A stretch of DNA of 64,000 nucleotides from Flavitalea sp966112615 (GTDB lineage: Bacteria > Bacteroidota > Bacteroidia > Chitinophagales > Chitinophagaceae): NCBI GenBank assembly GCA_966112615.1, contig CBHWDO010000019.1:1-64000 (forward strand), given 5' to 3'. The notes under the pieces were generated by a model that was given only the letters and a program-made list of their open reading frames with translations, searched no databases and was not told the DNA's origin. The translations under genes and the position numbers were made by a program. Of the stretch, positions 1-8,464 are shown in pieces; the stretch's first letter is position 1, and every line of letters begins with the position of its first letter.

Positions 1-75
1 GGGCCTCACCCCCGGGTCTGCTTGTTTGGTCTAATAAAAAACCCCCGTTTACTCGGTTGTTTTTTAATTCCCCCC

Positions 76-134
76 CAACTCCTTCGGAGTTGTTCAGCTT
101 GTTGTGTTCAGCCCAACACCTTTGGTGTTGGTCA
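76..134. repeat. Pair of short palindromes with TCAGC borders
   Basis: Two perfect hairpins lie side by side. One has 7-base arms (CAACTCC / GGAGTTG, 76-92) and the other 8-base arms (CCAACACC / GGTGTTGG, 113-131). Each is followed by a TCAGC or TCAGCCC border. The last border overlaps the TGA stop (TCA at 132-134) of the minus-strand Rrf2 gene. The same borders recur near 22.66, 32.3, 39.13 and 42.2 kb. The rest of 1-75 is C-rich and holds nothing I can name. Confidence 0.7.
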
Positions 135-548
135 GCCCACCAACCCCGCAATATCTGCCACGGTTTTGTTCTCCAATATTTTTAGCGTAGCATCCCTCAC
201 TTCGATCATGGTATCATGTAATCCGCAACGGATCTCGTCGCAGTTCTTGCATCTTTCGTAGAAATATAAACTAACGCAGGGAAGCATGGCAATAGGCCCA
301 TCGATCAGCCTGATCACTTTTGCCAAAGGAATGTCTTTTGGGTCAACCCGGAAAAAATAACCGCCACCCTTTCCTTTCTTGCTGTCGAGGATATCTGCTT
401 TCTTAAGTTCAAGCAGGATATTTTCCAGGAACTTCAATGGAATGCTTCTTCTTTCAGAGATCTCCGCAATCAGGGTTGGCTCCCCACCTGGCTTTTCCGC
501 CATATGCATCAATGCCTGAAAGGCATATTGCGCTTTTTTGGATAACAT
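132..548 (-). CDS. Rrf2 family transcriptional regulator
   Basis: A 138-residue winged-helix regulator of the Rrf2/IscR family. The N-terminus (MLSKKAQYAFQALMHMA) is the usual first helix, and the recognition part (IPLKFLENILLELKKADIL) followed by KGKGGGYFF is the family wing. The C-terminal half carries Cys91, Cys100, Cys103, Cys108 and His111, close to the Cys-Cys-Cys-His set that binds [2Fe-2S] in IscR, so redox or iron-sulfur sensing is plausible but inferred. It is the last gene of the minus-strand run behind dapB (38-base gap). Its stop codon lies in the border of an intergenic palindrome. Targets cannot be told from the sequence; Rrf2 members elsewhere control cysteine, iron-sulfur or NO-responsive genes. 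Confidence 0.9.
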   Translation of the reverse strand: MLSKKAQYAFQALMHMAEKPGGEPTLIAEISERRSIPLKFLENILLELKKADILDSKKGKGGGYFFRVDPKDIPLAKVIRLIDGPIAMLPCVSLYFYERCKNCDEIRCGLHDTMIEVRDATLKILENKTVADIAGLVG

Positions 549-586
549 CTTTTCTGGAGGTTTAGGGTAAGTTAATTAATTAGGAT

Positions 587-1303
587 TTAGATTCCGAGGA
601 CATCCCTCATTGAAAATATTCCTTTTTTACCGCTCAGAAATTCTGCTGCCACAACTGCTCCGCCGGCAAAGCCTTTCCTGCTGTGTGCTGTATGAATGAT
701 CTCGATCTCATCGATCTCTGAACTGTATTTTACATGGTGAGTTCCCGGTGCAGGATCGATCCTTTCACTGAAAATACTTAAGTCTTCAGGAGAGTTCCCT
801 GCTTCCTTTACCCACTGTTTTTTAACTGCTGCTTTTTCCAAAACCTGTTCTGCCAGGGTGATCGCTGTACCGCTCGGTGCATCCAGTTTTGCAGTATGAT
901 GGATCTCCTTAATGGTCACATCGTATTCAGGATGTCTTCCCATCAGCTCCGCCAATCGCTCATTCACTGCAAAGAAAATATTCACCCCAACACTGAAGTT
1001 GCTTGCATACAGAAATCCTCCATTTTTTTCCAGGCACAACTGCCTGGCTTCTTCAAACCTGTTCAGCCATCCTGTTGAACCGCTTACCACCGGTACTCCC
1101 GCTTTAAAACATTTAGTAATATTTCCAAAAGCACTTTCAGGACCACTGAATTCTATTACCACATCTGCTTTCTTAATATTTTCAACAGTATTGTCCTGGA
1201 GGTTATCAATATTGACTTTCAGGACGATCTCATGACCTTTGGAAACAGCGATCTCTTCAATAGCTTTTCCCATTTTGCCATAGCCAAGCAATGCGATTTT
1301 CAT
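587..1303 (-). CDS. dapB: 4-hydroxy-tetrahydrodipicolinate reductase
   Basis: DapB performs the NAD(P)H-dependent reduction step of the diaminopimelate/lysine pathway, feeding peptidoglycan and lysine synthesis in the cytoplasm. The 238-residue protein opens with the Rossmann motif GYGKMGKA. Around residues 130-147 it carries the signature EIHHTAKLDAPSGTA, which includes the catalytic His pair and Lys. The length is normal for the short Bacteroidota form. It lies 33 bases downstream of the DUF5683 gene and is probably cotranscribed with parA and parB. Confidence 0.96.
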   Translation of the reverse strand: MKIALLGYGKMGKAIEEIAVSKGHEIVLKVNIDNLQDNTVENIKKADVVIEFSGPESAFGNITKCFKAGVPVVSGSTGWLNRFEEARQLCLEKNGGFLYASNFSVGVNIFFAVNERLAELMGRHPEYDVTIKEIHHTAKLDAPSGTAITLAEQVLEKAAVKKQWVKEAGNSPEDLSIFSERIDPAPGTHHVKYSSEIDEIEIIHTAHSRKGFAGGAVVAAEFLSGKKGIFSMRDVLGI

Positions 1304-1336
1304 GATAATTTTTAGTTTGAAAATTGATCTACGAAA

Positions 1337-2044
1337 CTACGGAATCAAAACAGGTTTGTACTCCTTTGGTTTTCGCTTCCCGATGGTCATCGTAACACTG
1401 ATGCCCGGGGTCATGGTGAAGTAATTTAGCGTTGGTTTTACTCTCAGCGAGAGATCCTCGCTTACATCAAAATCTCTAAGATGCGCATCCACCGTTGCAT
1501 CCACTACATTCAATCCCCACATCAATAAAGTGATCAACACAGAGTAATCCATATTTCTACGGAAATCATTCCTGTAATTCAGCAATGCGCCTTCTGAATT
1601 AGGAGTAGAGAAAAATATCCATAATTGTGGATCAACCCGGTCTTTGTAACCAATGGTGTCATTAGTTGCAATCATCCTTGCAGCGTCCCTTGTTTTGGTA
1701 TACCAATTCCGGTTATAGATAAAAGTTCCAACCGGAACACCAATCGCGGCGTATACGATAGGAACTTTCCAAATCTTTTTATTGTAGATCTGTCCCCAAC
1801 CCGGAATGATCGCCGACCGGATCGTTGCTTTCCTGGGATCATGCTTTTTTTTCGCGATGGTATCCCCTTTCACTGCATCTATTCCGGCTGGCAAAGTATC
1901 TATGATCACCTGTTTTGCAGAATCATTTAAGATAATTGCATCTGCGATCCGGGTAGTATCACGCAATGGCAAAGTATCCTGCGCTTTCAATGCTGAAAAC
2001 GAGACAAGAGAGAACAGGATAAGTAATGCCTTTGGTATATTCAT
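1337..2044 (-). CDS. DUF5683 domain protein, secreted or membrane-bound
   Basis: A 235-residue protein with a clear signal peptide (MNIPKALLILFSLVSFSALKAQ, cleavage near residue 21). After a variable acidic linker comes the DUF5683 hallmark (SAIIPGWGQIYNKKIWK), a hydrophobic hairpin near residues 95-110, and a second hydrophobic stretch (YSVLITLLMWGLNVVDA). The family is typical of Bacteroidota and its biochemical role is unknown. It begins 4 bases after the parB stop, so translational coupling is likely. Association with parA, parB and dapB is, from general knowledge, common in this phylum; it hints at an envelope role linked to growth or division, which is inference. Confidence 0.85.
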   Translation of the reverse strand: MNIPKALLILFSLVSFSALKAQDTLPLRDTTRIADAIILNDSAKQVIIDTLPAGIDAVKGDTIAKKKHDPRKATIRSAIIPGWGQIYNKKIWKVPIVYAAIGVPVGTFIYNRNWYTKTRDAARMIATNDTIGYKDRVDPQLWIFFSTPNSEGALLNYRNDFRRNMDYSVLITLLMWGLNVVDATVDAHLRDFDVSEDLSLRVKPTLNYFTMTPGISVTMTIGKRKPKEYKPVLIP

Positions 2045-2048
2045 TCTT

Positions 2049-2966
2049 TTAGTTCGCTGTAACCCCGATCTGTTCCAGGATCTTGTTCAATTCCTGGATA
2101 GAAAAATATTCAATATTGATAGAACCGTTTCCTTTCTTGCTGTGATTCAGCTTAACCTTGGTGCTGAAATGTGAAGCAAGATTATCTTCGATCTTCTTAT
2201 AAGCAGGAGGGAGGGAAGGTTTCGCTGTTTCCTTTCCGGGGTTATCCTTCTTGAATAATTTACGTACCAGCTCTTCAGTCTGACGAACAGAAAGATTTTT
2301 TTCCCTGATCTCATTGAAGATATAGAGCTGATGGTCGATGGTATCTACATTGACAAGAGCTCTTGCGTGACCCATACTGATCTCACCTTTTCTCACTGAA
2401 ACCTGGATATCGGGGGGAAGCTTGAGCAGCCTGATATAATTAGCTACTGTGCTTCTTTCCTTACCCATTCTTTCCGCGACTTCTTCCTGGGTATGATTGA
2501 GTTCCTCCATCATGCGTTTGTAACTAAGTGCAATTTCCATCGCATTCAGATCTTCACGCTGAAGGTTTTCAAGCAATGCCAGTTCCAGCAATTGCTGGTC
2601 ATTTGCCTGGCGGATATATGCGGGTACATCCTTTAATCCTGCGAGTTTTGAAGCTCTCCATCTTCTTTCCCCGGAGATCAAACGATATTTTCCATTAGGT
2701 AATTTGGAAACAGTCAGGGGTTGAATGATATCGTGCATCTTGATAGATCCTGACAGTTCATTCAAAGCCTGCTCGTCGAAATCTCTTCGCGGCTGTTTAG
2801 GATTGGGCTCGATATCAGCAACCGGTATACGCTGGATATTCGTAGCAGCCTCAACCACATTGGTTTTCAGCGCGCCTGAAGAAGTCTTCAGGTCTGAATC
2901 GATACTCTGCAACAAGGAACGAATTCCTTTTCCTAGCGCGTCTTTATTTTGCTTTGGGGGAGTCAT
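2049..2966 (-). CDS. parB: ParB family chromosome partitioning protein
   Basis: A 305-residue DNA-binding CTPase of the ParB/Spo0J type. The N-terminal ParB domain has the arginine patch GERRWRAS and the block PNPKQPRRDFD. A helix-turn-helix follows (EEVAERMGKERSTVANYI), and a basic C-terminal dimerisation region ends the protein. It should load on parS sites and work with ParA in origin segregation. It follows parA after 81 bases filled by a repeat hairpin. I did not find a full consensus parS (TGTTTCACGTGAAACA) in the window. Confidence 0.96.
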   Translation of the reverse strand: MTPPKQNKDALGKGIRSLLQSIDSDLKTSSGALKTNVVEAATNIQRIPVADIEPNPKQPRRDFDEQALNELSGSIKMHDIIQPLTVSKLPNGKYRLISGERRWRASKLAGLKDVPAYIRQANDQQLLELALLENLQREDLNAMEIALSYKRMMEELNHTQEEVAERMGKERSTVANYIRLLKLPPDIQVSVRKGEISMGHARALVNVDTIDHQLYIFNEIREKNLSVRQTEELVRKLFKKDNPGKETAKPSLPPAYKKIEDNLASHFSTKVKLNHSKKGNGSINIEYFSIQELNKILEQIGVTAN

Positions 2967-2976
2967 AATTATATAT

Positions 2977-3044
2977 TGGGAGTTGGGAGGTAGGAGTTGG
3001 GAGTTGGGAGGGGGTGATCATAACTCCCAACTCCCAACTCCAAA
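2977..3044. repeat. Inverted tandem 7-base repeats in the parA-parB gap
   Basis: The left arm is several copies of GGGAGTT with slight variation (2977-3013). After a short TGATCATA centre, the right arm is the reverse complement, AACTCCC repeated (3022-3044). RNA read from either strand would fold into a long hairpin. It fills nearly all of the gap between parA and parB and could attenuate parB expression or stabilise the mRNA. The same 7-mer occurs at 42248-42282. Confidence 0.75.
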
Positions 3045-3047
3045 CTT

Positions 3048-3848
3048 CTACTCGAGAATCCTTTCCTCTTGCGAGATCTTCGTTTTATTATTCTTTTGAA
3101 GGATTTCCTTGGCAAGGTTCAGGTAATTAACCGATCCTTTGCTAAGTGCATCATATAATATTACCGGCTTGCCAACAGATGGCGCTTCACTGATCCGGGT
3201 ATTCCTGTGAATTATGGTATTGAAAACCAGTTCATCAAAATGCTTACGCACTTCTGAAACAACCTGGTTACAAAGTCTTAATCGACCATCATACATGGTC
3301 ATCAATATTCCTTCGATCTGCAATTCAGGGTTCAGCCTGCTTTGAACTATCTTGATAGTGTTCAGCAATTTGCCCAGTCCTTCCAATGCAAAGAATTCCG
3401 TTTGAACCGGAACAATTACAGAGTCGGCTGCTGTCAGCGCGTTCACCGTGATCAGTCCCAGCGAAGGAGAACAGTCGATGATCACAAATTCATAATCATC
3501 CTGGATGGGTTCCAGAATTCCTTTCAGCACAGATTCCCTGTTAGGGTAATTGATCATTTCGATCTCAGCACCCACCAGGTCGATATGCGAAGGAATTACA
3601 TCCAGGTTAGGAATGTCGGTTTTCAGGATAACGTCTTTTGCTGGAGTAGCATTCACCATGCAGTCGTACAGGCTTTGCTGGATATTATGCAGGTCGAAGC
3701 CAACACCTGTTGTGCTGTTAGCCTGGGGATCCGCATCTACCAGCAGTGTTTTAAACTCCAGTACCGCCAGGCTTGCCGCCAGGTTGATCGCCGAAGTTGT
3801 TTTTCCTACACCACCTTTTTGATTTGCTACACCGATAACTCTTGCCAT
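3048..3848 (-). CDS. parA: ParA/Soj family chromosome partitioning ATPase
   Basis: A 266-residue deviant-Walker ATPase. It starts MARVIGVANQKGGVGKTT, so the Walker A box with its signature lysine lies at residues 10-18. LVDADPQANST (switch I) and VIIDCSPSLG (Walker B) follow. Its role is DNA-dependent ATP hydrolysis that drives movement of ParB-parS complexes. It is the first gene of the minus-strand par run. The ATG lies 57 bases from the convergent-side neighbour, and I saw no strong promoter match there. Confidence 0.97.
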   Translation of the reverse strand: MARVIGVANQKGGVGKTTSAINLAASLAVLEFKTLLVDADPQANSTTGVGFDLHNIQQSLYDCMVNATPAKDVILKTDIPNLDVIPSHIDLVGAEIEMINYPNRESVLKGILEPIQDDYEFVIIDCSPSLGLITVNALTAADSVIVPVQTEFFALEGLGKLLNTIKIVQSRLNPELQIEGILMTMYDGRLRLCNQVVSEVRKHFDELVFNTIIHRNTRISEAPSVGKPVILYDALSKGSVNYLNLAKEILQKNNKTKISQEERILE

Positions 3849-3905
3849 ATTAGGTTTTCCGCCAGGGCGGGGGTTTTATTGATATTTAGATAATGTACAG
3901 ATCGA

Positions 3906-4589
3906 TCAGATATTAATGGTTTCACCAATTGCCGGCAAATGGAGTTTCGCTCCTCCTGCCTTGAACTGGTCAATGGACTTCTGATGGTCAATTTTGATGT
4001 ACCCGAAGGTATCATAATGCACCCCGATGATCTCTTTACATTCGATCATTTCACTGCATATTAACGCATCAGCAGCATCCATGGTAAAATTGTCACCAAT
4101 CGGCAAAACCGCAAAATTTAGTTTTACCCATCTTGGAATGAGCTGCATATCCATGGTCAGGGCTGTATCCCCGGCATAATAAAAATTTCCCTCTTCACTA
4201 TAAATTATAAATCCCATTGGGTTGCCACCATATGTTCCGTCGCTGAATCCCGAAGAATGGTGAGCAACTACGCATTTCACTGAAAATTCAGGAAACTGCC
4301 ACTTACCCCCGGTATTCATGGGATGGGTATTGTCAATTCCCTGGTTATTAAGCCAGCTATGGATCTCGAAACTGCTAACCACTTTTGCTCCTGTTCTTTT
4401 GGCAACAGGCACAAGATCAGCAATATGGTCCTGGTGAGCATGTGAAACGAGTATATAATCTGCTTCCACCTGGTCGGCACTTACCTTTCCCTGTGCCAGT
4501 TCATTATAGGTAATAAATGGATCGAAAAGGATCTTCTTTCCCCTGATCTCCACTGCAAAGCATGAGTGTCCGTAGTAGGTAAATTTCAT
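3906..4589 (-). CDS. UPF0173 metal-dependent hydrolase (metallo-beta-lactamase fold)
   Basis: A 227-residue MBL-fold protein. The zinc-binding motif appears as SHAHQDHIAD, with further histidines at VVAHHSSG, YAGDTAL and the C-terminal GVHYDTFGYI, all characteristic of UPF0173. The substrate is unknown. I take the ATG at 4589 (MKFTYYGHSCFAVE), because the family begins with this first beta strand; a longer frame reaching 4670 would add an unrelated tail overlapping the divergent gene's leader. A -7-like promoter element lies 45 bases upstream. Confidence 0.9.
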   Translation of the reverse strand: MKFTYYGHSCFAVEIRGKKILFDPFITYNELAQGKVSADQVEADYILVSHAHQDHIADLVPVAKRTGAKVVSSFEIHSWLNNQGIDNTHPMNTGGKWQFPEFSVKCVVAHHSSGFSDGTYGGNPMGFIIYSEEGNFYYAGDTALTMDMQLIPRWVKLNFAVLPIGDNFTMDAADALICSEMIECKEIIGVHYDTFGYIKIDHQKSIDQFKAGGAKLHLPAIGETINI

Positions 4590-4633
4590 GGTTTGTTTTT
4601 TTATATTGAACTTTCCGGCCTTTGGCGGGGGAG

Positions 4634-4641
4634 CAAAAATA
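4634..4641 (-). promoter_or_regulatory. Bacteroidota -7 promoter element
   Basis: The minus strand reads TATTTTTG, which fits TAnnTTTG, and lies 45 bases before the UPF0173 start codon. I could not place a convincing -33 TTG, so this is a motif match only. Confidence 0.35.
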
Positions 4642-4689
4642 CATTTTAGCATCAAGATTACCCCAACCAAAAAGGGAATATCATGTTAT

Positions 4690-5205
4690 ATGCCTATGAA
4701 TGATAAATACCTGATCATTTCAGGAACCAACAGGAACGGAAGCAATTCATTAAAAGTAGCTCAAACCTATAGTCGCTTTTTACAGGAACAGGGAGTGAAC
4801 GCCGAGGTTATCAGCCTGGAAGATATCAGCCTTAGTTCCCGGAATACTGAATTCATTCAATTTGAACAGCAATACCTCCTGCCCGCAACAAAGTTTATTT
4901 TTATAGTCCCTGAATATAATGCCAGCTTCCCTGGAATTCTAAAGGTGATGTTCGATCTGTCGGATTATAAAAAGGTATGGAAGTATAAAAAAGCCCTTCT
5001 TGTTGGAGTATCCACGGGCCGCTCCGGGAATATCCGGGGACTGGAACATCTTACCAGTATCTTAAATTACCTGCTTGTGGTAGTTCATCCATTCAAATTA
5101 CCCATATCTTCCATTCATAAACTGATCAATGAAGAACATGGACTTGAAGATGTATCAACACTCGAAGCGATCAGGAGCCAGGTCAGGGACTTCGTCGAAT
5201 TTTAA
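4690..5205 (+). CDS. NAD(P)H-dependent FMN reductase-like flavoprotein
   Basis: A protein of about 171 residues with a flavodoxin-like fold of the NADPH-dependent FMN reductase (SsuE/YieF/azoreductase-like) family. The N-terminal flavin phosphate loop is SGTNRNGSNSLKVA, the middle has VPEYNASFPGILK, and the third loop is VGVSTGRSGNIRGLEHL. The start is MPMNDKYLI at 4690, with an alternative ATG at 4696; both follow a GGGA at about 4674. It is divergent from the UPF0173 gene. The specific electron acceptor cannot be deduced. Confidence 0.85.
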   Translation: MPMNDKYLIISGTNRNGSNSLKVAQTYSRFLQEQGVNAEVISLEDISLSSRNTEFIQFEQQYLLPATKFIFIVPEYNASFPGILKVMFDLSDYKKVWKYKKALLVGVSTGRSGNIRGLEHLTSILNYLLVVVHPFKLPISSIHKLINEEHGLEDVSTLEAIRSQVRDFVEF

Positions 5206-5230
5206 TTGAAGATGCTATTAATAATAAAGT

Positions 5231-6496
5231 ATGCGTAATTCAGGTTTTATTTGGGTCATACTGGTGATCATGATCCTTCTGGACATATATGTTTACCAGG
5301 CGATCAAAGTGGTGACTGCCACAAGTTCTCCAAAAGTGCGTTTAACCATCACCGTTATATACTGGGCCATCTCAGTTATTGCACTGGCCGTATTGCTATT
5401 GATGCCTTACCTGAATTTCCAGGAATGGAATAAGAGCGCAAGAATGTATGTGTTTGCCCTTATCATCGCATTATTTTTCTCTAAATTGATCGCGTCGATC
5501 TTTTTTGCCGTAGATGATATCAGGAGAGGCGGAACCTGGCTGATAACTAAGTTATTCAGCAATCCTTCCATTGATGTGTCACAGAAAGATACCGGGATCT
5601 CGAGGTCTGTATTTTTGAGCTGGCTGGGATTGGGTCTGGGTTCAACCTTACTGGGCTCTTTTATTTATGGCTTCAACAATAAATATAATTACCAGGTGCG
5701 AAGGGTCAGGATGTCATTTAAAAATCTTCCGGAACCCTTCAGGGGATTAAAAGCGGTGCATATTTCCGATATCCATGCCGGCAGTTTTATGGATAAAAGA
5801 GCTGTGGAAGCAGGCGTGAGAAAGATACTCGAATTGAAACCGGATGTGATTCTTTTTACCGGTGATATTGTGAATGACCATGCAGAAGAAATGGACGATT
5901 ACCGTGAGGTATTTTCGCAGCTGAAAGCTCCCTATGGTGTGTACAGTACTCTTGGTAATCATGACTATGGAGAATATGCATTGCCACGCGGATTGAATCC
6001 TAAAGAAAGAAAAGCAAAAGTGCAGGAGAATGTTGAAAAACTTAAAGCACTGCATGCGTCGCTGGGTTGGAAATTGCTGATGAACGAACATGTGACCATT
6101 GAAAGAGACGGGCATAATATTGCCTTGCTTGGAATTGAAAACTGGAGTATGAAAGGGAACTTTCCAAAGTATGGTAAGTTGCATGAAGCATATGAACCTG
6201 CGAAAGAAATGCCTTTTAAAATATTGATGAGCCATGATCCCAGCCACTGGGATGGGGAAGTGAGAGAAAAGTATGGTGATATAGACCTGATGTTGTCGGG
6301 ACATACACATGGTATGCAATTTGGGGTGGAGATACCTGGATTCAAATGGAGTCCTGTTCAATACATGTACCGGCAATGGGCAGGTTTGTATGAAGAAGGA
6401 AATCAGAAACTCTATGTAAACCGTGGTTTTGGTTTCATCGGGTACCCGGGAAGGGTAGGAATTCTACCCGAGATCACTTTGCTGGAATTTGCTTAA
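5231..6496 (+). CDS. Membrane-anchored metallophosphoesterase
   Basis: 421 residues. The first 155 hold about four hydrophobic helices (roughly 5-27, 37-59, 74-96 and 132-152). A calcineurin-like phosphoesterase domain follows, with its metal motifs in order: HISDIHAG, GDIVND, LGNHDYG, LMSHDPSHW and SGHTHGMQFG. This is the YkuE/LpxH-like arrangement, with an active site next to the membrane. The substrate (a phospholipid, lipid A or nucleotide phosphoester) is not determined. It is 25 bases after the flavoprotein gene, so a two-gene operon is possible. Confidence 0.93.
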   Translation: MRNSGFIWVILVIMILLDIYVYQAIKVVTATSSPKVRLTITVIYWAISVIALAVLLLMPYLNFQEWNKSARMYVFALIIALFFSKLIASIFFAVDDIRRGGTWLITKLFSNPSIDVSQKDTGISRSVFLSWLGLGLGSTLLGSFIYGFNNKYNYQVRRVRMSFKNLPEPFRGLKAVHISDIHAGSFMDKRAVEAGVRKILELKPDVILFTGDIVNDHAEEMDDYREVFSQLKAPYGVYSTLGNHDYGEYALPRGLNPKERKAKVQENVEKLKALHASLGWKLLMNEHVTIERDGHNIALLGIENWSMKGNFPKYGKLHEAYEPAKEMPFKILMSHDPSHWDGEVREKYGDIDLMLSGHTHGMQFGVEIPGFKWSPVQYMYRQWAGLYEEGNQKLYVNRGFGFIGYPGRVGILPEITLLEFA

Positions 6497-6513
6497 GAAC
6501 AACCAACAGAAAC

Positions 6514-7515
6514 TTGATACGGACCATTTGTATATTGACATTGCTGCTGTTTGCCATTGAAACAAATGCGCAACAAAATTCCCTTGATGATCTTTTTAAA
6601 GGAAAGGATTCAACAAAAGTGATGGATTCGCTGATGAGTGAATTTGAATCATTCCTTGATTCCATGACAGCAAGGAAAAGTTTTTTCAGTGCAGGTATGG
6701 TAGCAGGTACTGCCATGCTGAGTTATGAAAATAGCAATAGTGTTAAGATCGATGTTCAGAAAAGAATCCTGTTTGCACCCATGATCGGGTATTATCATAA
6801 AACCGGATTTGGTTTGACTGCTGCAGCTTACATGGTAAATGACAAAGGAAACTTTGCACCGTATCAATATAATCTTACACCATCATTTGATATCATCAGG
6901 AAAAAGTTTTCTACCGGTGTTGCATTCACAAAATCATTTATAAAGGATTCATTATCGTTTTATACAACGCCACTGCAGCAGGAAGCATTTGTATACTTCA
7001 CATATAAGGACTGGCTCATCCGGCCATCAGTCAGTGTTTCCTATGGATGGGGTACAACCACTTCTTACAGAGAAAGAAAATTGATCATTCAAAAGAAAAG
7101 ACTGAAGCAGGCAAGAAGTATTTATATCAGGGAGAAGAATGAAGAATCAATTCATGATCTTTCGGTAAATTTTTCACTCAGAAAAGATTTCAATTTCTAT
7201 AGTCTTTTAAATGGTGATGACATGATAAGTCTTACACCTGTAGTCATGCTGAATTGCGGTACCCAGCAATATGGTTTTAATACTTCCTATGATCTTTCAA
7301 GAGTGAATCTTACCCGCATCAATGCCTTGCCCAGCAACAGTTCCATCACCGACCGAAATTCTTTTACAGCGCAGTCTGCTGCGGTGATTTTACGTGCTGC
7401 ATATTTATATAAAAACTTCATGGTGCAGCCCCAGTTTGTTGTTGATTATTTTATTCCCGGAACTACTGATCAATTAAATTCTGCATTTTCTATTTCAGCC
7501 AATGTAACTTTTTAG
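6514..7515 (+). CDS. Secreted protein of unknown function, probably outer membrane
   Basis: 333 residues that I do not recognise. A TTG start at 6514 gives a good signal peptide (MIRTICILTLLLFAIETNAQ). A Ser/Asp-rich stretch (DSLMSEFESFLDSM) precedes many alternating-hydrophobic segments ending in aromatic residues (PMIGYYHKTGFGLTAAAYM, FIPGTTDQLNSAFSISANVTF). The final Phe and the strand periodicity suggest a beta barrel. It starts 17 bases after the phosphoesterase stop and may be cotranscribed. No ATG gives a better start. Confidence 0.7.
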   Translation: MIRTICILTLLLFAIETNAQQNSLDDLFKGKDSTKVMDSLMSEFESFLDSMTARKSFFSAGMVAGTAMLSYENSNSVKIDVQKRILFAPMIGYYHKTGFGLTAAAYMVNDKGNFAPYQYNLTPSFDIIRKKFSTGVAFTKSFIKDSLSFYTTPLQQEAFVYFTYKDWLIRPSVSVSYGWGTTTSYRERKLIIQKKRLKQARSIYIREKNEESIHDLSVNFSLRKDFNFYSLLNGDDMISLTPVVMLNCGTQQYGFNTSYDLSRVNLTRINALPSNSSITDRNSFTAQSAAVILRAAYLYKNFMVQPQFVVDYFIPGTTDQLNSAFSISANVTF

Positions 7516-7635
7516 GTTTGTAATCGTCTATGGCCGCGTTGTTGCATAATTAATGCTGTTAATGTTAAATAACAACAACAGTTTATTTGTGGCATTTATC
7601 TTGAAACCATAATGAATTAACCAAAAAAATCGAAC

Positions 7636-8256
7636 ATGGAAACGAAAGCCTTTTCTTTAAAAGCTTTTTCTCTGAAAGCATGTACCTTATTTGCAGTTGC
7701 TATTCTTATCAGCAATCTTTCCAACGCACAGGGATTTCATCTGGGATTAAAAGGTGGAGCGAATCTTGTCAAGATCGAAGGCAAATCATTTAAAGATGGA
7801 TTTGAAACCGGGTATAATCTTGGTGGATTTGCAGAAATAAATTTCAGTAAGAAACTTGGTATCCAGCCAGAGGTTCTTTGGAACCAAACCAATACAAAAA
7901 CCTCTGCAGAATTCAATGATATCTATGATGATGGTGTCAGTGAATTGAAAGATGTAAAATTGAATTATCTCACCATTCCGTTGTTACTGAATTTCAGTCC
8001 AAGTAAAACAGTAACCTTCCAGGCAGGTCCTCAGTTTGGAATTCTTCTCAACAAAGACCAGGATCTTTTGGAGAATGGCAAACAGGCTTTCAAGACCGGA
8101 GATCTTTCCATGCTGGGTGGTGTACAGCTCAACCTCGGCGGGTTTAAAGTCGGTGGTCGTTATGCTGTAGGTCTGTCAAATATCAATGACATCGACAACC
8201 AGGATAAGTGGAAGAGCAGGAGCTGGCAGTTGTATGTTGGGTTTAGGCTGCTTTAA
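7636..8256 (+). CDS. Outer membrane beta-barrel protein (PorT/OMP_b-brl family)
   Basis: 206 residues. The N-terminal signal peptide includes a duplicated AFSLKAFSLKA and a cut after SNAQ. The mature protein begins GFHLGLKGGANLVKIEG, which is typical of the small barrel family with the LGLKGG first strand. Later strands (NLGGFAEINFSKKLGIQPEV, LNYLTIPLLLNF, VGGRYAVGLSNI) and a terminal LYVGFRLL support an eight-stranded barrel. The function is unknown. It is a single gene flanked by a 120-base leader with no clear promoter and, downstream, by a large repeat hairpin. Confidence 0.82.
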   Translation: METKAFSLKAFSLKACTLFAVAILISNLSNAQGFHLGLKGGANLVKIEGKSFKDGFETGYNLGGFAEINFSKKLGIQPEVLWNQTNTKTSAEFNDIYDDGVSELKDVKLNYLTIPLLLNFSPSKTVTFQAGPQFGILLNKDQDLLENGKQAFKTGDLSMLGGVQLNLGGFKVGGRYAVGLSNINDIDNQDKWKSRSWQLYVGFRLL

Positions 8257-8375
8257 TGGAAACATGGAGATGTGGAGACATGGAGACATGGAGACATGAT
8301 ACTGAAGAAAAAGGGAGACAATCGGGTCTCTCTTTTTCATGTCTGCACGTCTCCATGTCTTCATGTCTCCATTTT
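8257..8375. repeat. Tandem 8-base repeats flanking a hairpin
   Basis: ATGGAGAC-type 8-mers form the left arm (8257-8296). A core hairpin with 12-base arms (AAAAAGGGAGAC / GTCTCTCTTTTT, one G-U pair) follows near 8307-8335. The right arm is the opposite-strand 8-mer, GTCTCCAT (8340-8373). The whole block could act as a terminator behind the barrel gene. Short open frames inside it are repeat artefacts. Confidence 0.7.
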
Positions 8376-8464
8376 GGAACACCCTTTGCCCTACTTCCCC
8401 TACCCCCTAAAAAATGGAACAAATCCGGGGTGGCGGTGTTATTTTGGCAGCGCCAAATTTTGAT

